DNA of 64,000 nt, taken from assembly GCF_051020765.1 (NCBI RefSeq), contig NC_134941.1, positions 7,068,001 to 7,132,000 on the forward strand, given 5' to 3'. The notes beneath the pieces were generated by a model. The model ran no database searches. It had not been told where the DNA came from and saw only the letters and a program-made list of their open reading frames with translations. This document shows, in pieces, positions 15,201 through 30,200 of the stretch. The DNA comes from Lasioglossum baleicum (Eukaryota; Arthropoda; Insecta; Hymenoptera; Halictidae). Position numbers and translations under genes: made by a program. The first letter of the stretch is position 1. The number at the start of each line of letters is the position of its first letter.

Positions 15201-18200
15201 GTAGAATGCTGCACGTATAAAAATGTTACTGCGTGCTTTTTCTTTATTCTGTTATAAACAGGTAAATATTATTTGTCGTTGAAGATTAAAAACATTTAAC
15301 AAAGCACAATATTACGTCTCTTGCAACCGATGCAACTTTTATTTTGCACAAAGGTCCGCAGTTTCAACCACGAACAACGAAACATGTTTCCTTTTTGACA
15401 ACGCGAGGCTGAATATACCAGAAGCATATTTATCCGGCAAACAAATGCGCGAGAATTCTTTTTCAGAAACAGATTCCTCGATGAACGGAACACGAAACAA
15501 AGGTAACGCACAATTATACCGTTTCCTGAAGGAACGACTGCTAATAACGTGGTTAATCAGTGGTCAACTGTGTGCGACCATCGCTTACGTGTCATTGGCA
15601 TCGAACAAAGCCTAGCCGACACTAATTTCGAGCAGACCACCAGGACAACCGGAACATCCAGCACCTAATGGACATAATATTTCCTGCTGACCGAGCATAC
15701 TAAGCGCACTCGAGCTTGATGGAATCCGAGATTGGACGCATTTCCCTATGATCAAATGAAAATGAGGATACGCGCATTCCAATTTTTCTTATCATTCCTT
15801 TCACACCTTTTCAATTCACTTTCGATACAATATTCAGGCTCTGTCGAACACTCTTTCTCATCAATAATTTCTTTCTTGCTAGACTTTAACTCTTCTGATT
15901 ACTAAAAATTATTACAGTAAATCCTCTGTAGTCGCCAAAGCCTCGGGGAGGTTCGTTTGCAAAGTTCGTTGACGGACACTATTTTTTTGAGCTTCAAACA
16001 CCGAGCCGAACGTAGGAAAAGACAGCGTGTGTAAAGAGAGTCCGCGGACCGCGCGCAACCGACTCTCCGCGTCTCTTACTTTCCCATACGCTGTCCTTCC
16101 TTGCGCCCGAAACTTTCAACGTCAATTAAACTAGTAAATACAGTTTAAATTATATCGTGTTTGGTATTATTGTAATCAGAAAAATGCAACAAATATATTG
16201 GTGAAAGTTTTATAAAAAAATAAGTAATAATAAAAGAATTTTTATATTGGATTGTATATTTGAACTGTGCCGGCGACTGCGACTCTCCGCGTCGCATTAG
16301 TAGTGGTTCACACCGATATACTGTAGGAGGATTTGCTGTATATTACTCAAAAAAATTCCTACATTACTATATATATCTTTGTATTTAGTAAATTGCTAAA
16401 CTCTCAAGGTGCGGGTACATATAATCGATTTTATATACATTATTAAATATTCTCAACTATTCTCAAATGCTCATTCAGTTTCTTCAAATTCATTCCAGTT
16501 TTTCTTTTCTTTACAATAATTGAATCGAAATGTAACTGGCAGCGGTCCTACCTAAAATCTAATATAAACTAAAACACAGCAAGGTAGCTACTGACACATA
16601 AAAACGATGTAACAGTAAACATTAAAACGTATAAAAGTTCTAAAACATAGAGTTTAAAAATACAAGTAGCATGGAGACTAATTTAATTAAACTAATTTTA
16701 ATAATAATAATAAATAATTATACTAATTTTAGCAAATGAAACTCGAAGCAAATGAATTCGAAATATTATGTTTACAAAGTGTTTACCTAGCGTAACAACT
16801 ACTCTTCTCGCGTATGATGACGCATCCAATGATTGTCATAGTTGAACGATCGCCGCAGCAAGCTCAATGGGGAATATGGTCCCGCAGCCACTGCATTTTG
16901 ATACTTACAATTCACTACACATGCAACTATGCAAATTATATATAAAGCGAGACGCGATCAAAGGAAGCAGAAACTGGGAAAACAGGTTTACGTGCATGTT
17001 TGCATTGGCCACAACACGTGTACGCGCATTGTACACGTGTTTCAAGCTCTGTGAGCACGAGTAGATCAATGACGCTCTCTATGTTGATTCAACTATCTAA
17101 CCCCAACTACTTGCTCTGTAACTATTGCTCAACTCCAGATTCCATGGCGCATTTCCTCCGGATACGAAGAGATGCGGTGCCCTCCGTCCCTTCAATGTGT
17201 TTATGACAACAGTTATGGTTTAATGAACCGGTGCAATCGAACAAAGAAACCATACGGAATTAATTCAATATTTATTGAAACATTTCTTCAATATTTGCAA
17301 AAGTCTGAGAATTTCTCAAGAAATTGTGCAGAAACGACAGCAGTGTCATTCATAATTCAACTTTTCGAAATTTATATAATGGAACAACTTCCTCTCAAAT
17401 TATTATTTAAGAGACAATTATCGAGCTTCTGCCTTGCCCATCTCATTCGTATAAACGATTAGGATCCCTAATCAGTATTATTAGTTGATGATAAAATTTG
17501 CACCTGACGATTTCAGAACGAATAAATCAATATTCAAAATTGTTACAACTATAACAATTATACTTATTGAACTGTTATACTGTAACGATACCTACTTTGA
17601 ATGCTATATCGTTCGAACTGCTAAATAAATTAATGTATTAATTTCTTAAAAAAACATCACTTTAGCGAGACTTCGTAATCTTACAATAGAATATACAGTT
17701 AGGAGCAAATCTGATCACACACACTTTAAATCAGAATAACTTTTTTATGAATGGACCAATTTTCATTACCAATGGACCGACTTCAATTTCTCTGTAAGGC
17801 TAGAAGAATTAGTTTAGTAAATGACGTGTAAAAAATATGTAAAAAACAATAGTAAAAATTGATTTTTACAACTTTTTTAGCTGGGCCAATAACGAAAATT
17901 TAAAAGATGTATTTGGTCCACTCGTATAAATTATATACGTTCTGAAAATTTCATTGAAATTGGTCGATTGGTTTACTGGTTTATTGATTTATTGGTATTA
18001 TGATTGATTTATTGGTTAAAAATTGCAATTTTTACCACTTGTGATCGTTTATAACTCGTAAACAAATTAACCAATTTCAATGAAATTTTCAGAACGTATA
18101 TAATTTATACGAGTTGGTCAAACACATCTTTTAAATTTTCGTTATTGGCCCAGCTAAAAAAGTTGTAAAAATCAATTTTTACTATTGTTTTTCACAATTC

Positions 18201-21200
18201 CGACCAAATGCATTTTTTCAATATATTTCTACACATCATTTACTAAACTGATTCTTCTAGCCTTACAGAGAAACTGAAGTTCTTTGATCCATTCATAAAA
18301 TAGTTATTCTGATTTAAAGTGTGTGTAATTAGTTTTGCTCCTAACTGTAATCTATACAGTAGTATAAATTTACACAGAAAGGTCACAAATGCTATTATTT
18401 TAATAGGAATTATGTTCCTTCGCTGAGCAGATCACCTTACATTGGAAAAACGTATGACGTCCGCAATCAGTATATGTATCCTAGTTTTTACCGTTGTTAT
18501 TACCGCTATCACCCTTTGTGTTCTCTCTAAAATTTCGTTGTTACATTTGTCGTTCACAGCTGTTGCGCCCGTGATTCTCTCGCAAGCTGTGTATCGTCGG
18601 AGTGAATTCACGTGAAATCGACCACGTGTCGTATAGCATTTGGCCTCGGGAACGACGAGCAAGACGATTTTGCATAATGGAACGTCAAAGAACGGAGTCA
18701 CTGGCGCCCCGGCGCATCAGTAACGCATGATCAACCGCCTAACATGCTGTAAACACATTTTCAGGGACGGTCAGAACACGGTTGCACTCGCTGCTATTTC
18801 GTTTATCTACTTACGACCCCGTCGGAACAACTTTGCTTCTATCGGGGTACCCCGGCATACCGGGAACCATTACCGAATCGCCTAACTCGCATTTTCCGAC
18901 AGCTTTATCCGAGACCAGAGTCAACTAACGAACGCATCTAATCCGAAATCATGCTAACCTTCATAAATCACCGGACAGGTATGTCGGTGATCGACAAACT
19001 TTAGATCATTCAGTTAACATGACAAATCTACAGTTCAAATTCTTCTTTTTGTTCTTTTTTAAAAGGGGTTTCCGGCTTTTCCGAAAATAGCCCGTGCAAA
19101 TACCTTCTGCCAAAATTAAGACTCCAATTGATCTTTGTTATAATCTAAACAGAAGTCACTTTATTCAATTTCTGAACTGTTGTAATTCTTTTAAAACAGT
19201 AGAACTACCTGATGACTCAAACTGACCAAGTTCATATTTTTTATTATGATCTAAACATTACATTCTGTTCGTATTTCTGTAATTATGTTTCATTATTAGA
19301 CTGCGTATTTTCTGCATTTATGACAAAAATGAGTAGCTGTAATTTACCATAGCAAAAATATTAAAAAATTTACACATACTATTATATTATTTTCAACCTG
19401 CTAACCATAATAGGGAAGAAAATAAATTGCTAGTTCACTCTAATTCGTTGCAATTCAAGTAAGAAATTTTTATTTTGCATAAAGATCCGCAGTGTATTCA
19501 TTATAATCTACACTGGGAATTTTTACAAAACAGTAGAACCAAGCACGTCTATAAATCCGACAATGCTAAGAGGATTGTGCTAGCAGGTTACGAAATTTTT
19601 GTAAGATCGATGTGGTCGACTTTATCAGTAGTATGTAACCCTTTAAAACAGACGAAAATTTTAAGATCGCGATTAATGTTATGTCGTATTCATACGTGTT
19701 CGAAATTCTTGTTGGCGTTGAACAATATATTGATTTTGGAACAGCAGGATTCACGTGGCCACGGGGATGGTCAATTTTCGTAGCACGGACGTTCAATGAT
19801 TTCTTGTTTTATAGCTCGTGTTTTATACGATATGCCGTTGAGGGGCCACCAGTTGCTTGGCCAGCATTCGAGTAAAATGGCGACAGAAGTGGTAAATTTC
19901 CGGATTCGTACTTGCTACTGTAAGGACTGGCTGGAGTTCGGGCGGGAACACTCGTGTGTATATCGGGTTTACGGGTGGATGTAGAAGAAGGAAAGGAAGC
20001 CTTAGGGAAGTTGTTATCTGGAGTAATGGGTTCCGGTTCCTGTGTCGTTTCCTGCCCTCCATCCGTCATCCCGCAGCTCTCTCGCTCTCTCTCTATCTCT
20101 CTCTGGCGAGTACCTCCACGATTTCTCAGCCCTCTGTATATATATATATATATACGCTGCCGGTCAAAAGTATGGAACCCGGGCTCTGTGATTATGTGTG
20201 CGCCGTACACAGCCCTGCAGAATTTCCAGGACACTTCGCGATGAAACAAACTTAAGGAGCTGCAGACTTTCCGGTAAAAAAATAAATCGACTTTTCGAAT
20301 TGGTACATTTTATTAACACAACCCTCCTAGAACGCCGTGCCAATTTTAAACGTAAAAACATTGGAAGAATTCAAAGATACTCTTATATGATTATCAACCT
20401 ATCGAACGTATTAAGAAAATAATCAAATTTTTATTTCACTCCAGAAATATTTTATATTGCATAAAGATCATCAGCCTACTTATGACAAACCCTAATGTGA
20501 ATGATGTATTTTTGGTTTTCAGGGGATGATTTTGTAAGAAAATTCTCTTACAGAAAAAATGTCGGAATATATTTTTACATGTTCCAGGGCCACGTTCATG
20601 TGTTGAATTTGGAGATAACCCCTATATTGGTACCAAAATAAACCATTTGGAAGCTTCAGTATTTAAGATATCTAGCCTAAAGAGCCATCTTGAAATGAAC
20701 ATCATCCAGTTACCAATGTAAGTCTCAAGGGGTTGATTAACTTTTGGGGATGTTTGTATGGCAAAGGGATGAGAAATAGTGAAATGAGCGGCAATAAATT
20801 GAATAGTGTCAGGATTTTCCGAAGCGTCGGATTGGCCCGCAAAAGGATTAGCAATATCGCACTTTATGCAGGTCAATTGGATGGCGCTGACGGACATGCG
20901 AAGCGTGAAGGAGATTCAGGTTGAAATGGAAATGGGCGTCGTGGTAGGGAAACCACCAACGCCACCACCGTTGCTAAATGGGCTCCGAGCGGGTTACCCA
21001 ACTGTTGCGCCTTCATCAGAAATTTATGCAGAATCCTGGGTTAACCGTCCCGGCCAATCAGCTTTGTAACTGAGCTAACGTCGTATCGGCGGGGAACGAA
21101 ACCGAGAGAGGCCCTGATTTAGTAAAACGGCCTTTAATATTTTGCACCTTCGGTGCCCTGACACGCGCTCAACCTTCGACCTGCTGCCGCGACGGCGAAA

Positions 21201-24200
21201 CTTCACACCTTTGGATTAATCCTAGCAGTGAACAGCTCCTTATTTTTCATTGCGTCGAAAACCCACGAAAACATTCAACCGACTTGACTTCTTTTTAGCA
21301 ATTGGAAGCATCAAATTACTAACGAGTGGGAATGGGATCAAGTTCAATACGTACTCGCGAATCCGAGTCAATTTCAATAACCAAGTTTCATTTCATGGGT
21401 TTCGATTACTACTTAAAAGCAATAATAAAGGAGGGATTTTTATCGATCGCAATTTTAAGTTTGAAATAGTAATATTTTTCGAAACGTTTTATGCCTTACA
21501 AACATAATATTCAGTGTAGAATTTGAACGAACCGTTGCGCCGCGAAAAATATTAATATTTTAAAAGCAATAATGTTTCAATGATCATATTTGAAAAGTAT
21601 TCATTTTATACAAACTGATATCGAACCTCGGAATGAGTACTCGAGAAGAATGAGTTTCGAAAAGATACTTATAAGTACTTCGATGTTGAAAGGAATCGAA
21701 TCTTTCACAAGTAGTACTCGAATCTTGGAAATCAGAACTGCATAGTGGGTTTCAAGCACTTTCTTTATTAAATTCTTAAATATTTAAGAATAATATTTCC
21801 GATAGATTATGAAATTATAGTTATACATGTTGAATTAAATTATGCATTAGAGGACAACATAATTAATTTTAAAGGTGAAAAAAAAGAATGATTGGAAAAA
21901 TCAGAGAATTTCCAGTACGATATTCATAAAAATTTCGAGTCTGTTCGACCAAGATTCGAATATACTTGCAAGTATTATTTCCGTTTACCAAAGTACTTGT
22001 AAAAGGTTCAAAACTGTCTGGCATAGGTTCGAGTATACTTAGGAGTACTATTTCTGTTTTTCGAAGTACTTATAGAGAGTTCGAATTCAATCAATCAAAG
22101 TTCGAACCTGTTTGCGAGGAACTTGATCCCATCCCTACTAACGACATGCAAAAATGATTTCGAAGAACAGGATGTAGACCAGGTGTCTCGTTCAAATTTA
22201 TCTCAATGTCCAGCAGGAGCTGTAGCTAACTTTATCAGTCTGTCAGTTATATACCGATAAGATTAATCAAGATTATCATTGAATTAATCTTATCAGCAGT
22301 CATTAAACTCTCGCTGAAGAATTGTATGAAATAATATACTTCTTTTCCGTAGCTCTTCTGCGACGTTGCTGCGATAGGAGTACTATACTTCACGAATGTT
22401 TCATCATCTGTGTGCCATGCGCCGAATTCTGGTGTTATCGTCGATGCATCGAGCCAGTGATTTTCGTTCTTTGATTAATTGCCGTAGTGATAAAAATTAT
22501 TTTTACAAGATAAAAGACTGATGGAAAATTCGAAGATCATTCAGCTGTATACACGTTCATGTGTTTGGTCATGGAATGTTCTTAATAAAAGAGTAATTTA
22601 CGAAAAGTCAACAATTCGTGCGATGTTTAAAATGTTCTATTCTACTTGGTTTGAGTAGATTACGATCTGTACCTAAGAAAGAAGAAGAAGTGTGTTTTTT
22701 GAAAGTTGCTTCATCGAGACCATAGAAGTTTACAGATTCGTTCGCCTAATTTTTCAGCGGAGAAAATCAGTTTTGCACGACTTACCGACTAGAGCCAGAA
22801 TCACGGTAAGGAGAGACGTCGCCGGGAAGGTTACCGATAAGTTCATCTCCAGCATTTGAAGCAAGTCCACTGAAACAAAGTAAAAAGAAGTATATGTCAC
22901 ATGAAAAAAATTGATTGTTGGTTCCTGGGATCGAATGCGATCTCAACAATTCATTCAGTATTAGTTAAATATCATGTAGTTAAACATTACAATAATATGA
23001 CAACATGTAACACCGTGACCGGTCCACAGTGGGAAAAATGGCCATTCTAGGTGGAAAAAAATCCTATACATCAGATGCGGTTAGTGATGTCAACGTATGT
23101 GTTGTAAAGAGATCTCAATCTTTAAGTTTACAACTCTTTGAGTTGACAAAAGAACAAAAAAATTTGTATGTGATGTTTGTAGTAACTGAATACCTATGTG
23201 TCATGTAAACAGATTAATAAAAAAATACGTTTTAATTATTATTGTTGCTCAATTGAATTCTTAGGTACGACTTAGGCTATAGGTGGTACAACTTAAGAAA
23301 CCGGTTACTTTAGTCGTACCGATGTAAGTTTTTAAAGATTTAGTTTATTTTACGTGAAAGCATATAGATTTTCTAATTTCGTTATAATAAATAACAACAA
23401 TATTAACACAAGTTTTGAAGAACACATTTAATTTCCATTTATTTGATAAATTCTAAGTTTTATACGGTTTTTTTCTTAAGGGGTACGACTTGAGCAATCT
23501 TACCCTACCAGTCACAAGGTAGAATGGAGACAAAAGTCTTGATCTGGCGACTCTGGGTTATGGTGTGCTCGATCACATCGATCGATATAATCAATTCTCG
23601 TCGCGCGGACATACCGTGCCGGCCACAAAATGAATAAAAACGCGCAGTCTAGTAATTTCATTTTTTCTGATTTTGTGAGACTTTAGCACTAGTGTCAACA
23701 TGTTGATAATATAAATTTGTCTCTGTCATACTGAACATTTGTACGAACATTTTCGTTGTACCAACAATGTTTGAGAGGTAACGATCAATTTTCACTTGAA
23801 CGTGGACAGTCTGCATAAAGAGATCCATAAAAATTCGTTTTATATTTAACGCGCTGAATGCATAGCGACGGGATATTGTATCGAAATCGTTATGCTCGGC
23901 GACGAACGATACGAATTTAATATTTATTAGATGCTCAGTGGCGAAAAGTTTCTGAGCGGCAGGTTATTACACAAGTTGAGAGCCGCGAAGAAATCGTGTC
24001 GCGTTCGACGAGTCGGTTCAAAGCTCAATAAGAATTAATTTCAAAACTTCCTCGATCTCGATTTAAGTTCCGACAAACTTTCGATCGACGCCCTGAGACG
24101 GGGGACAAGGTTTCGCTTTCCTTCGCACATCTAATCCATATACAGCTCTCGATTAATTTGTTTCATTCGCTCTCTTATGACCACCCCATATCGCCAAGTA

Positions 24201-27200
24201 ATTCCTGGAGATACAAATTGGAAAACCGATCGAATTATTCCAGTAATCTACCGTGACATTGCTATGCGAAATCATACGGCAACCGATTGCATCATTCATA
24301 GAGAACGTCTTCTAAACATCTCCTTCGTAGCCCCTCTTAGGTCTGCGTATTGAAAAAAATATTGTTTACAACTTCAACCTCTGTGTACGCAATGCCGGTA
24401 GTTTCATATTAATATCTGCAATGCTACTTGAGTTATAATTTTTTAAAGAACACAATGTGAAGAAACATATTGCAGACTTTTCCAAGATAGCATAGAAACT
24501 TGAAGACCAATGGAATTGTATCGATTAAATAAATCTAACGATTTGCACGCTGATAAGAACAATTTAAGTTCGTCGTTGATCAAAACAACGCAACAAATTT
24601 TTCCTGTTCATCATCAATTACGATTCAGCACGGTCTTTTGATCAGTCAATGATTGAATTTAGAAAGTATGATTCTCACTTCAGAGAATAAAGACACAAAG
24701 GCGGACGACTCAATTGTCGGACTTCGATTGTACGGTTCCTTTGTTAGCCGGAATTCGTCTAACTGCAATGAAAAACTGAGAAACTATTTGCAATGTACGG
24801 AAGTAGCGGGCATGTTTGAGTATAATTAAAAGTTGCCTCGCGCACAGGGTTCTAGTAGCTCATTCGAATCCGAAATTAAAAATGGCTGACATCCAGGGGT
24901 TAGTTACTAGGAAACCGTATGCCGGCTACTTAATTCTTCAGGGATGACTGAAAAAGTTTCGCGAGTGTGCTGCTTTCTTCTATAACTTAATCGAGGCGCG
25001 GCGATATAATTAAGAAGTTCAGCCATTCCCAAACGACGACGCATGCCGTGTCTACTTTATAATATCTCGAGTATCGTCGCTTACACATTTCCACGCCAGC
25101 CACCTTGCTGTTTCGATTTAATGAATTTTAGATTTGAAGATATCACCCACTTAAGGCCACTCCCACCGCTCATTAAAACTCTCCAGTCCTCTATCTTGCC
25201 TTGTGTAATCTGAACTCTACCACCAAGCTACCAAGCGTACCATCAAACCGTTCTTCCACTGTCCCAAGGTAAATTAAGGCGGTACACTGGTTTCTCATTT
25301 TCGAAAAATCGATTTTTTTCGCATATTCTCTCAGTACTTACAACTGTCGTGGAATATGTGCAAAACGATTTAGCTAGAAACAATATGACAGTATTCTTAA
25401 ATTCTTTGAATGTATTTATGGTTTTGCGTTTGATCTCATTCATCATTTCATTGTCTAATAATGATTTTTTTAAATCAAACTTTTGCCGATACATTCGCGA
25501 CATTTTCCTGATTGAAATGATTCCAAACACGACACAATTTGGATCACATTTACTTATTTAATCTACGATGCAGTGGAACCTCGATTATCCGAACCTTTGG
25601 TATCTAAATTATTGTCGGAAACAATTGCAAAGAGTTCAGTATGATACAACATATTTATTGTGGATTTATTATACAACTTGGTAGGGATTAAATTTGCATC
25701 TGATTAGGTTCGGATAATTGTGGTATGTATTGTAATTGTATCATGGATTAAACAAGTAAATATACAGTGGCCCACAAAAGTGTTCGTACGCCCTTTGAAA
25801 CAGAATAACTTTTTTATAATTGATACTAAATAATATTGTATTACGAAATAATATGCGAAAAAGATTATCCAAAAATTATAATTTACAAGGTTACATGCAA
25901 AAAGAAAAAAGGCATTTTCTAAAACTTTTTTATTTGGCCCCTTAATAAAAATTTAAAATATTTGTTTTGTAGATCTATGTTAGTGATACACGTACTGAAA
26001 ATTTCATGGAAATCGATTGACGCTGGAAAAAACGACACACATCGAAAGATGTACCATTTTTAACCGCTTTTAACTCGTGTGTATCTCGATCGATTTCGAT
26101 GAAATTTTCAGTATGTGTGTAACTAACATAGATCTACCGTACAAAACATATATTTTAAATTTTCATTAAGGGCCCAAATAAAAAAGTTTTAAAAAAATGC
26201 CTATTTTATTTTTGCATTTAACCTTGTAAATTATAATTTTTGGAAATTCTTTTTTTGCACATCATTTAGTAAACCAATGCTTCAAATTGCTTACAAAAAC
26301 ATCAGGTTGTTTAGTACAATTATAAAAAAATTTTAGAGGGCGTACGAACACTTTTGTGGGCCACTGTACTTCGAATTATGTCATGTTTGGACTCATTTCA
26401 AAAAGGTCACAGATCTGCTGGTAAAAGTTTCGAAGAAAAATAATTCAATCGACAGCATAACGAAGCATAAGAGACTTTGCTGGGAGCCGAATTCGTGATC
26501 AATTTTTGGTAACGGGTGGCTCACTGATTACGCAATACTAATCACGGCTGACCATCTAGAAATTATCAAATAAACAGTACTCAATGAGCTATTGAACCCG
26601 CGTTCTCTATTTATATCGTAGATCGCACACAATTGTTCCGAACCGGCATGATAAGCAGTGATAAAATTTGCGAAACGTGGGTTCTTCGTGTACAAATGAC
26701 GTACTGTTCGTTAACAACGTGAGCTCACGAACTTTATTGAAACAAACTGAATTTCATGCATTTAATCAGATTAAGTCCGCACGCATGTGCGTAGGCGTAT
26801 TGCTCAATCGCGTTTATATAATAATTAATTAAATTAAATTGCACGGCAAGAGTGTAACGTGAATTCGTAGAAACAAATGTCAAGGCACGAATCCGTATTT
26901 TCTGTGAAATTGTTCGTGCAAGTATCAATAATCATGGACAATATTAATGTATCCATTAGACTAATAATTAGACTGTGGATTTCATACATTCGTGACAACA
27001 ATGAGTAGATCAAATACAAAACAGTGAAAAGAATTAAATTTTATTGTTTCCAACTCGATAAGATTATTAAAAAAAGAAATAAATCTCTATGTAGTTTCTG
27101 TATCTGACAAACAATACAGAAAATTCTTATTTTCTACTAATGTTTATCTGAAAAACAATGTCTACGATTATTGAGAAGGACAGCAACATTTTAAAAATGC

Positions 27201-30200
27201 GCCGGAGAAGGATGTTTTGAAGATTACAAGGATGGAAAATAAAAGTCACGTAACAATTGCTGTTATCAAACATTGCTTGGAAAATTTGTGAACAAATATG
27301 TGAGTCACGGCATAATGATTCAGAAAGACGGACGGTAATAAATGATTCCGCTCCTATATTTTATATCTCTTGGTAGACTTTATAAATCGTATTTAAGTTA
27401 TAGTATTAATGATAAAAAATCAAACTGAACTTTTCGTATTTAAAAAATCGTCATCGGTGCCTTTTTCCATGTATCAAAGTTTAAAAATTTGTTTAAACTA
27501 GAAACGAGAAATAAACTAAAACTTAAAATTATTTGGTCAGTGATCAACTATTTATTTACAATATCTTTTCTTCTTGTAACTGATCTAAATCTACGTGTTT
27601 TTATTGTCCAATCAACATTATTAAACAATGAATTATATTTATTCTAATTCATACATGTATCTACTCAATATAATTTGTACTGAATAACTTTTTTCGAATT
27701 GACAGCCATTTAATAGTTACTTAATTTTCTTCAAGCTACATATTTCCATGTAAATACTGCATAGACTTTTTTTAGTGATAATTGCTAACGGCAACTCTGC
27801 AAAAGCGACACACGAATTACATAAGAGTAAATAATGAAATTCCTGGAAACATGGCTGCGCACATAAGAAGAGCAACTATCCGATAGACGGCTATATTTTC
27901 AAGGAAAATAAACAAGCGTGACACGGAAGCGAAGAAATAAAGCGCGTAAAAAAATCATCAGTTCTCTATTTGCGGTTAGATAGACCGGTTTTGCGTTACA
28001 TCCGCACGCCCTTTTTTGTCGACATTGTTAACGATAAAAGTATCTCACAGTAGATCCACCTGCGCGATAGAAATAATAATTAGCGAAATAAATTAAATTG
28101 ATCATTCTTAATCGAACTTGAATCGTACACGAAGTTCGAATAGTTGCAACATTATGTAGGCTATCGGTAGAGCAAATCTAGGCAAACAAACTGTGATTTA
28201 CGACGCACATGGTCCTTGTAACAGATAATAATTTTGTTTGTAACAATTCCGACGAAGTTCAAGATACTCGTTTGTAGCAAACAAGCACGTTCGTCAATAT
28301 TATTAGACACTGCTTTCAAAATTTATTGCAAATCAACTGACAAAAAAGGTAAATTTATATCAGAAAATGTATGAAAATTAATTTTTACCACAATTGATTA
28401 AGTGAATTCAAATTTGATTAGGGCCTACGAGGTGTAAGAATGTGACAAAAATTATTGTTATGATAAACTTTATTTTTTCTACTTTTGTCTTATTAAATAA
28501 GTTGCTTTGGTTTTGCGTGACTTTTGTGGGCGTTAGTGTAACATGTTAAAAAATAATCCTATTCAATAATTTACGTATAATTGTGGTTCACTTGGCACCT
28601 ATGGTTTCGTTAATGTAATATTCTGTATTATGTAATTCTTATCGGTGTATCACAAATCGTGTACGTGAATTTCCATCGAACAATAATGTCCGAAGGCAAT
28701 TCTACACAAAATGCTATTACAAAGACGAAAGAAATTCTCTGTTTGTTGACATGCGCTGAACGATATTACATAATCACAGTACGGTTTATCGTTCAGCTCT
28801 TTAAATACTAAATCACAACACTACCATTTCGACACGCGACACATTTGACTCGCAAATTTACTGAAACGACACTGACATACTCGCACGGTTCAGACTTTCT
28901 GCGTGAAAGTGGAAAGAAATGGCACGTAAGTTCAATAACATTTAATTCCTTTCTCAGGTAATGTATTAAGTAGCTTGTTTAGGAACATGGGAGACCTTAT
29001 TACTTTCCAGTGTAATATTATGTTACGGTTATCTTGGAGATTATCTAAGAGATAATGTTAAGTGTCCCTTGAGAGTTCATTGACCTGCTTGCTCTGCCCA
29101 ATATAGCTGCTTTGAAATACAAGTTCGATACACTAAATAGTGTCCCTTTGACACTAAAACAACTGAAAATTAAAAGTGACTAATTGGTCATTTTTAAAAA
29201 CATAGCACGACTACTTTTACAGAATACATCTGAATAAATACTATTGAGTACAACTGAATAATTAAAATAATTGAATGAAATGCAGAATGTGGAATTCATT
29301 ATTTTAAGCTAGCTGCTTACTCAGTCACTCAAACCACTAATAATACTCAAGCGACGCTAATAACATTATTTATACTAAAAAAAATACTCCAGATGCAGTA
29401 ATTGAAGACCTCGATACAAAAACCGAGTAACCATTTCTTTTTAAAATATTGATTGTGTTCGAGGTAAAAATTAAACAGTTCTCAAAATCTAGATTTGCTC
29501 GATTCCTGCAGCAAGGTTTCCAATTTGCAATTATTTCTAATACTTCAATAGAAAGCAACTGTAACAATTAATTGTAAAATTAACAAAATTATTAATACGA
29601 CTGTAATAGGACTGTAAATAGGACGAAATTAGCTAGAGTCCAAAACAAATTTTAACCTTTTTGTTGCTGAATGAAAACTAATCTTCTAATCACAGCTTGA
29701 TTCTAATCACTAGCCCATATAAACCCCAAGGAACTCTTCAACCATAATTTCAAACCCCAATCAGGACTCTACTCAAAATAAAAAATCTCAATTAGCAATG
29801 CCCTCTCTCTTTTCCAAACCGATCCAGATCCCCTCATCAGGGATGATCGAAAAGTTCTGTTTGCTGTACACAATCGGGACCATCGTCTTCTCCGTGCGTT
29901 TCAGATTGAACCTGTGAACTAGATTAGCAACCAGGATCTTAGTCTCCATCAGAGCGAACCTATTACCGATGCATTTCCTCGGCCCAAGGCCGAACGGCAA
30001 ATACGCATATGGATTGACCTTGTCCTTGTTCTGCTCGTTGAATCGTTCGGGATCGAACTTCTCTGGATCGGGGAAGTACTTGGGATCACGATGCAGGCCA
30101 AACACAGGGAACGTGATTTTGTCACCGGGATTCACTGTAACAGAATCGTAACCAGGTCCAGCAGCAGGTAGCTCGAACTTCTGGGCGCAGATCCTGTCGG

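Larger units (their letters stand above)
3205..22785. other. Giant membralin intron 8 (19.6 kb), repeat-rich
   Basis: No second gene could be supported in this intron. Short open frames on both strands lack domains, splice context or codon structure. Identified contents are listed separately: MITEs at 7099, 11082, 15915 and 17696, hAT-like elements at 11057 and 21327, a 37-bp-TIR element at 13269, and dispersed repeat copies near 5930, 6750, 9790, 16130 and 19300. GC-richer islands at about 5050-5690, 7860-8840 and 10080-10550 are unexplained. Confidence 0.65.
22870..29787. other. Membralin intron 7, 3' part without genes
   Basis: Between membralin exon 8 and P450 copy 1. Contains a pogo-like fragment (25571-25724), the palindromic MITE at 25765 and a dispersed repeat copy near 26965. 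Repeated GGTACGACTT-type motifs lie between 23260 and 23500. No coding region was supported; short open frames such as 25243-25530 fall in repeat sequence. Confidence 0.6.

Noticed and set aside
19809..20255. Several overlapping frames of 96-146 codons on both strands
   Set aside because: Four frames open at once around CT and TA microsatellites; translations are repeat-like (runs of alternating Ser/Leu and Ile/Tyr).
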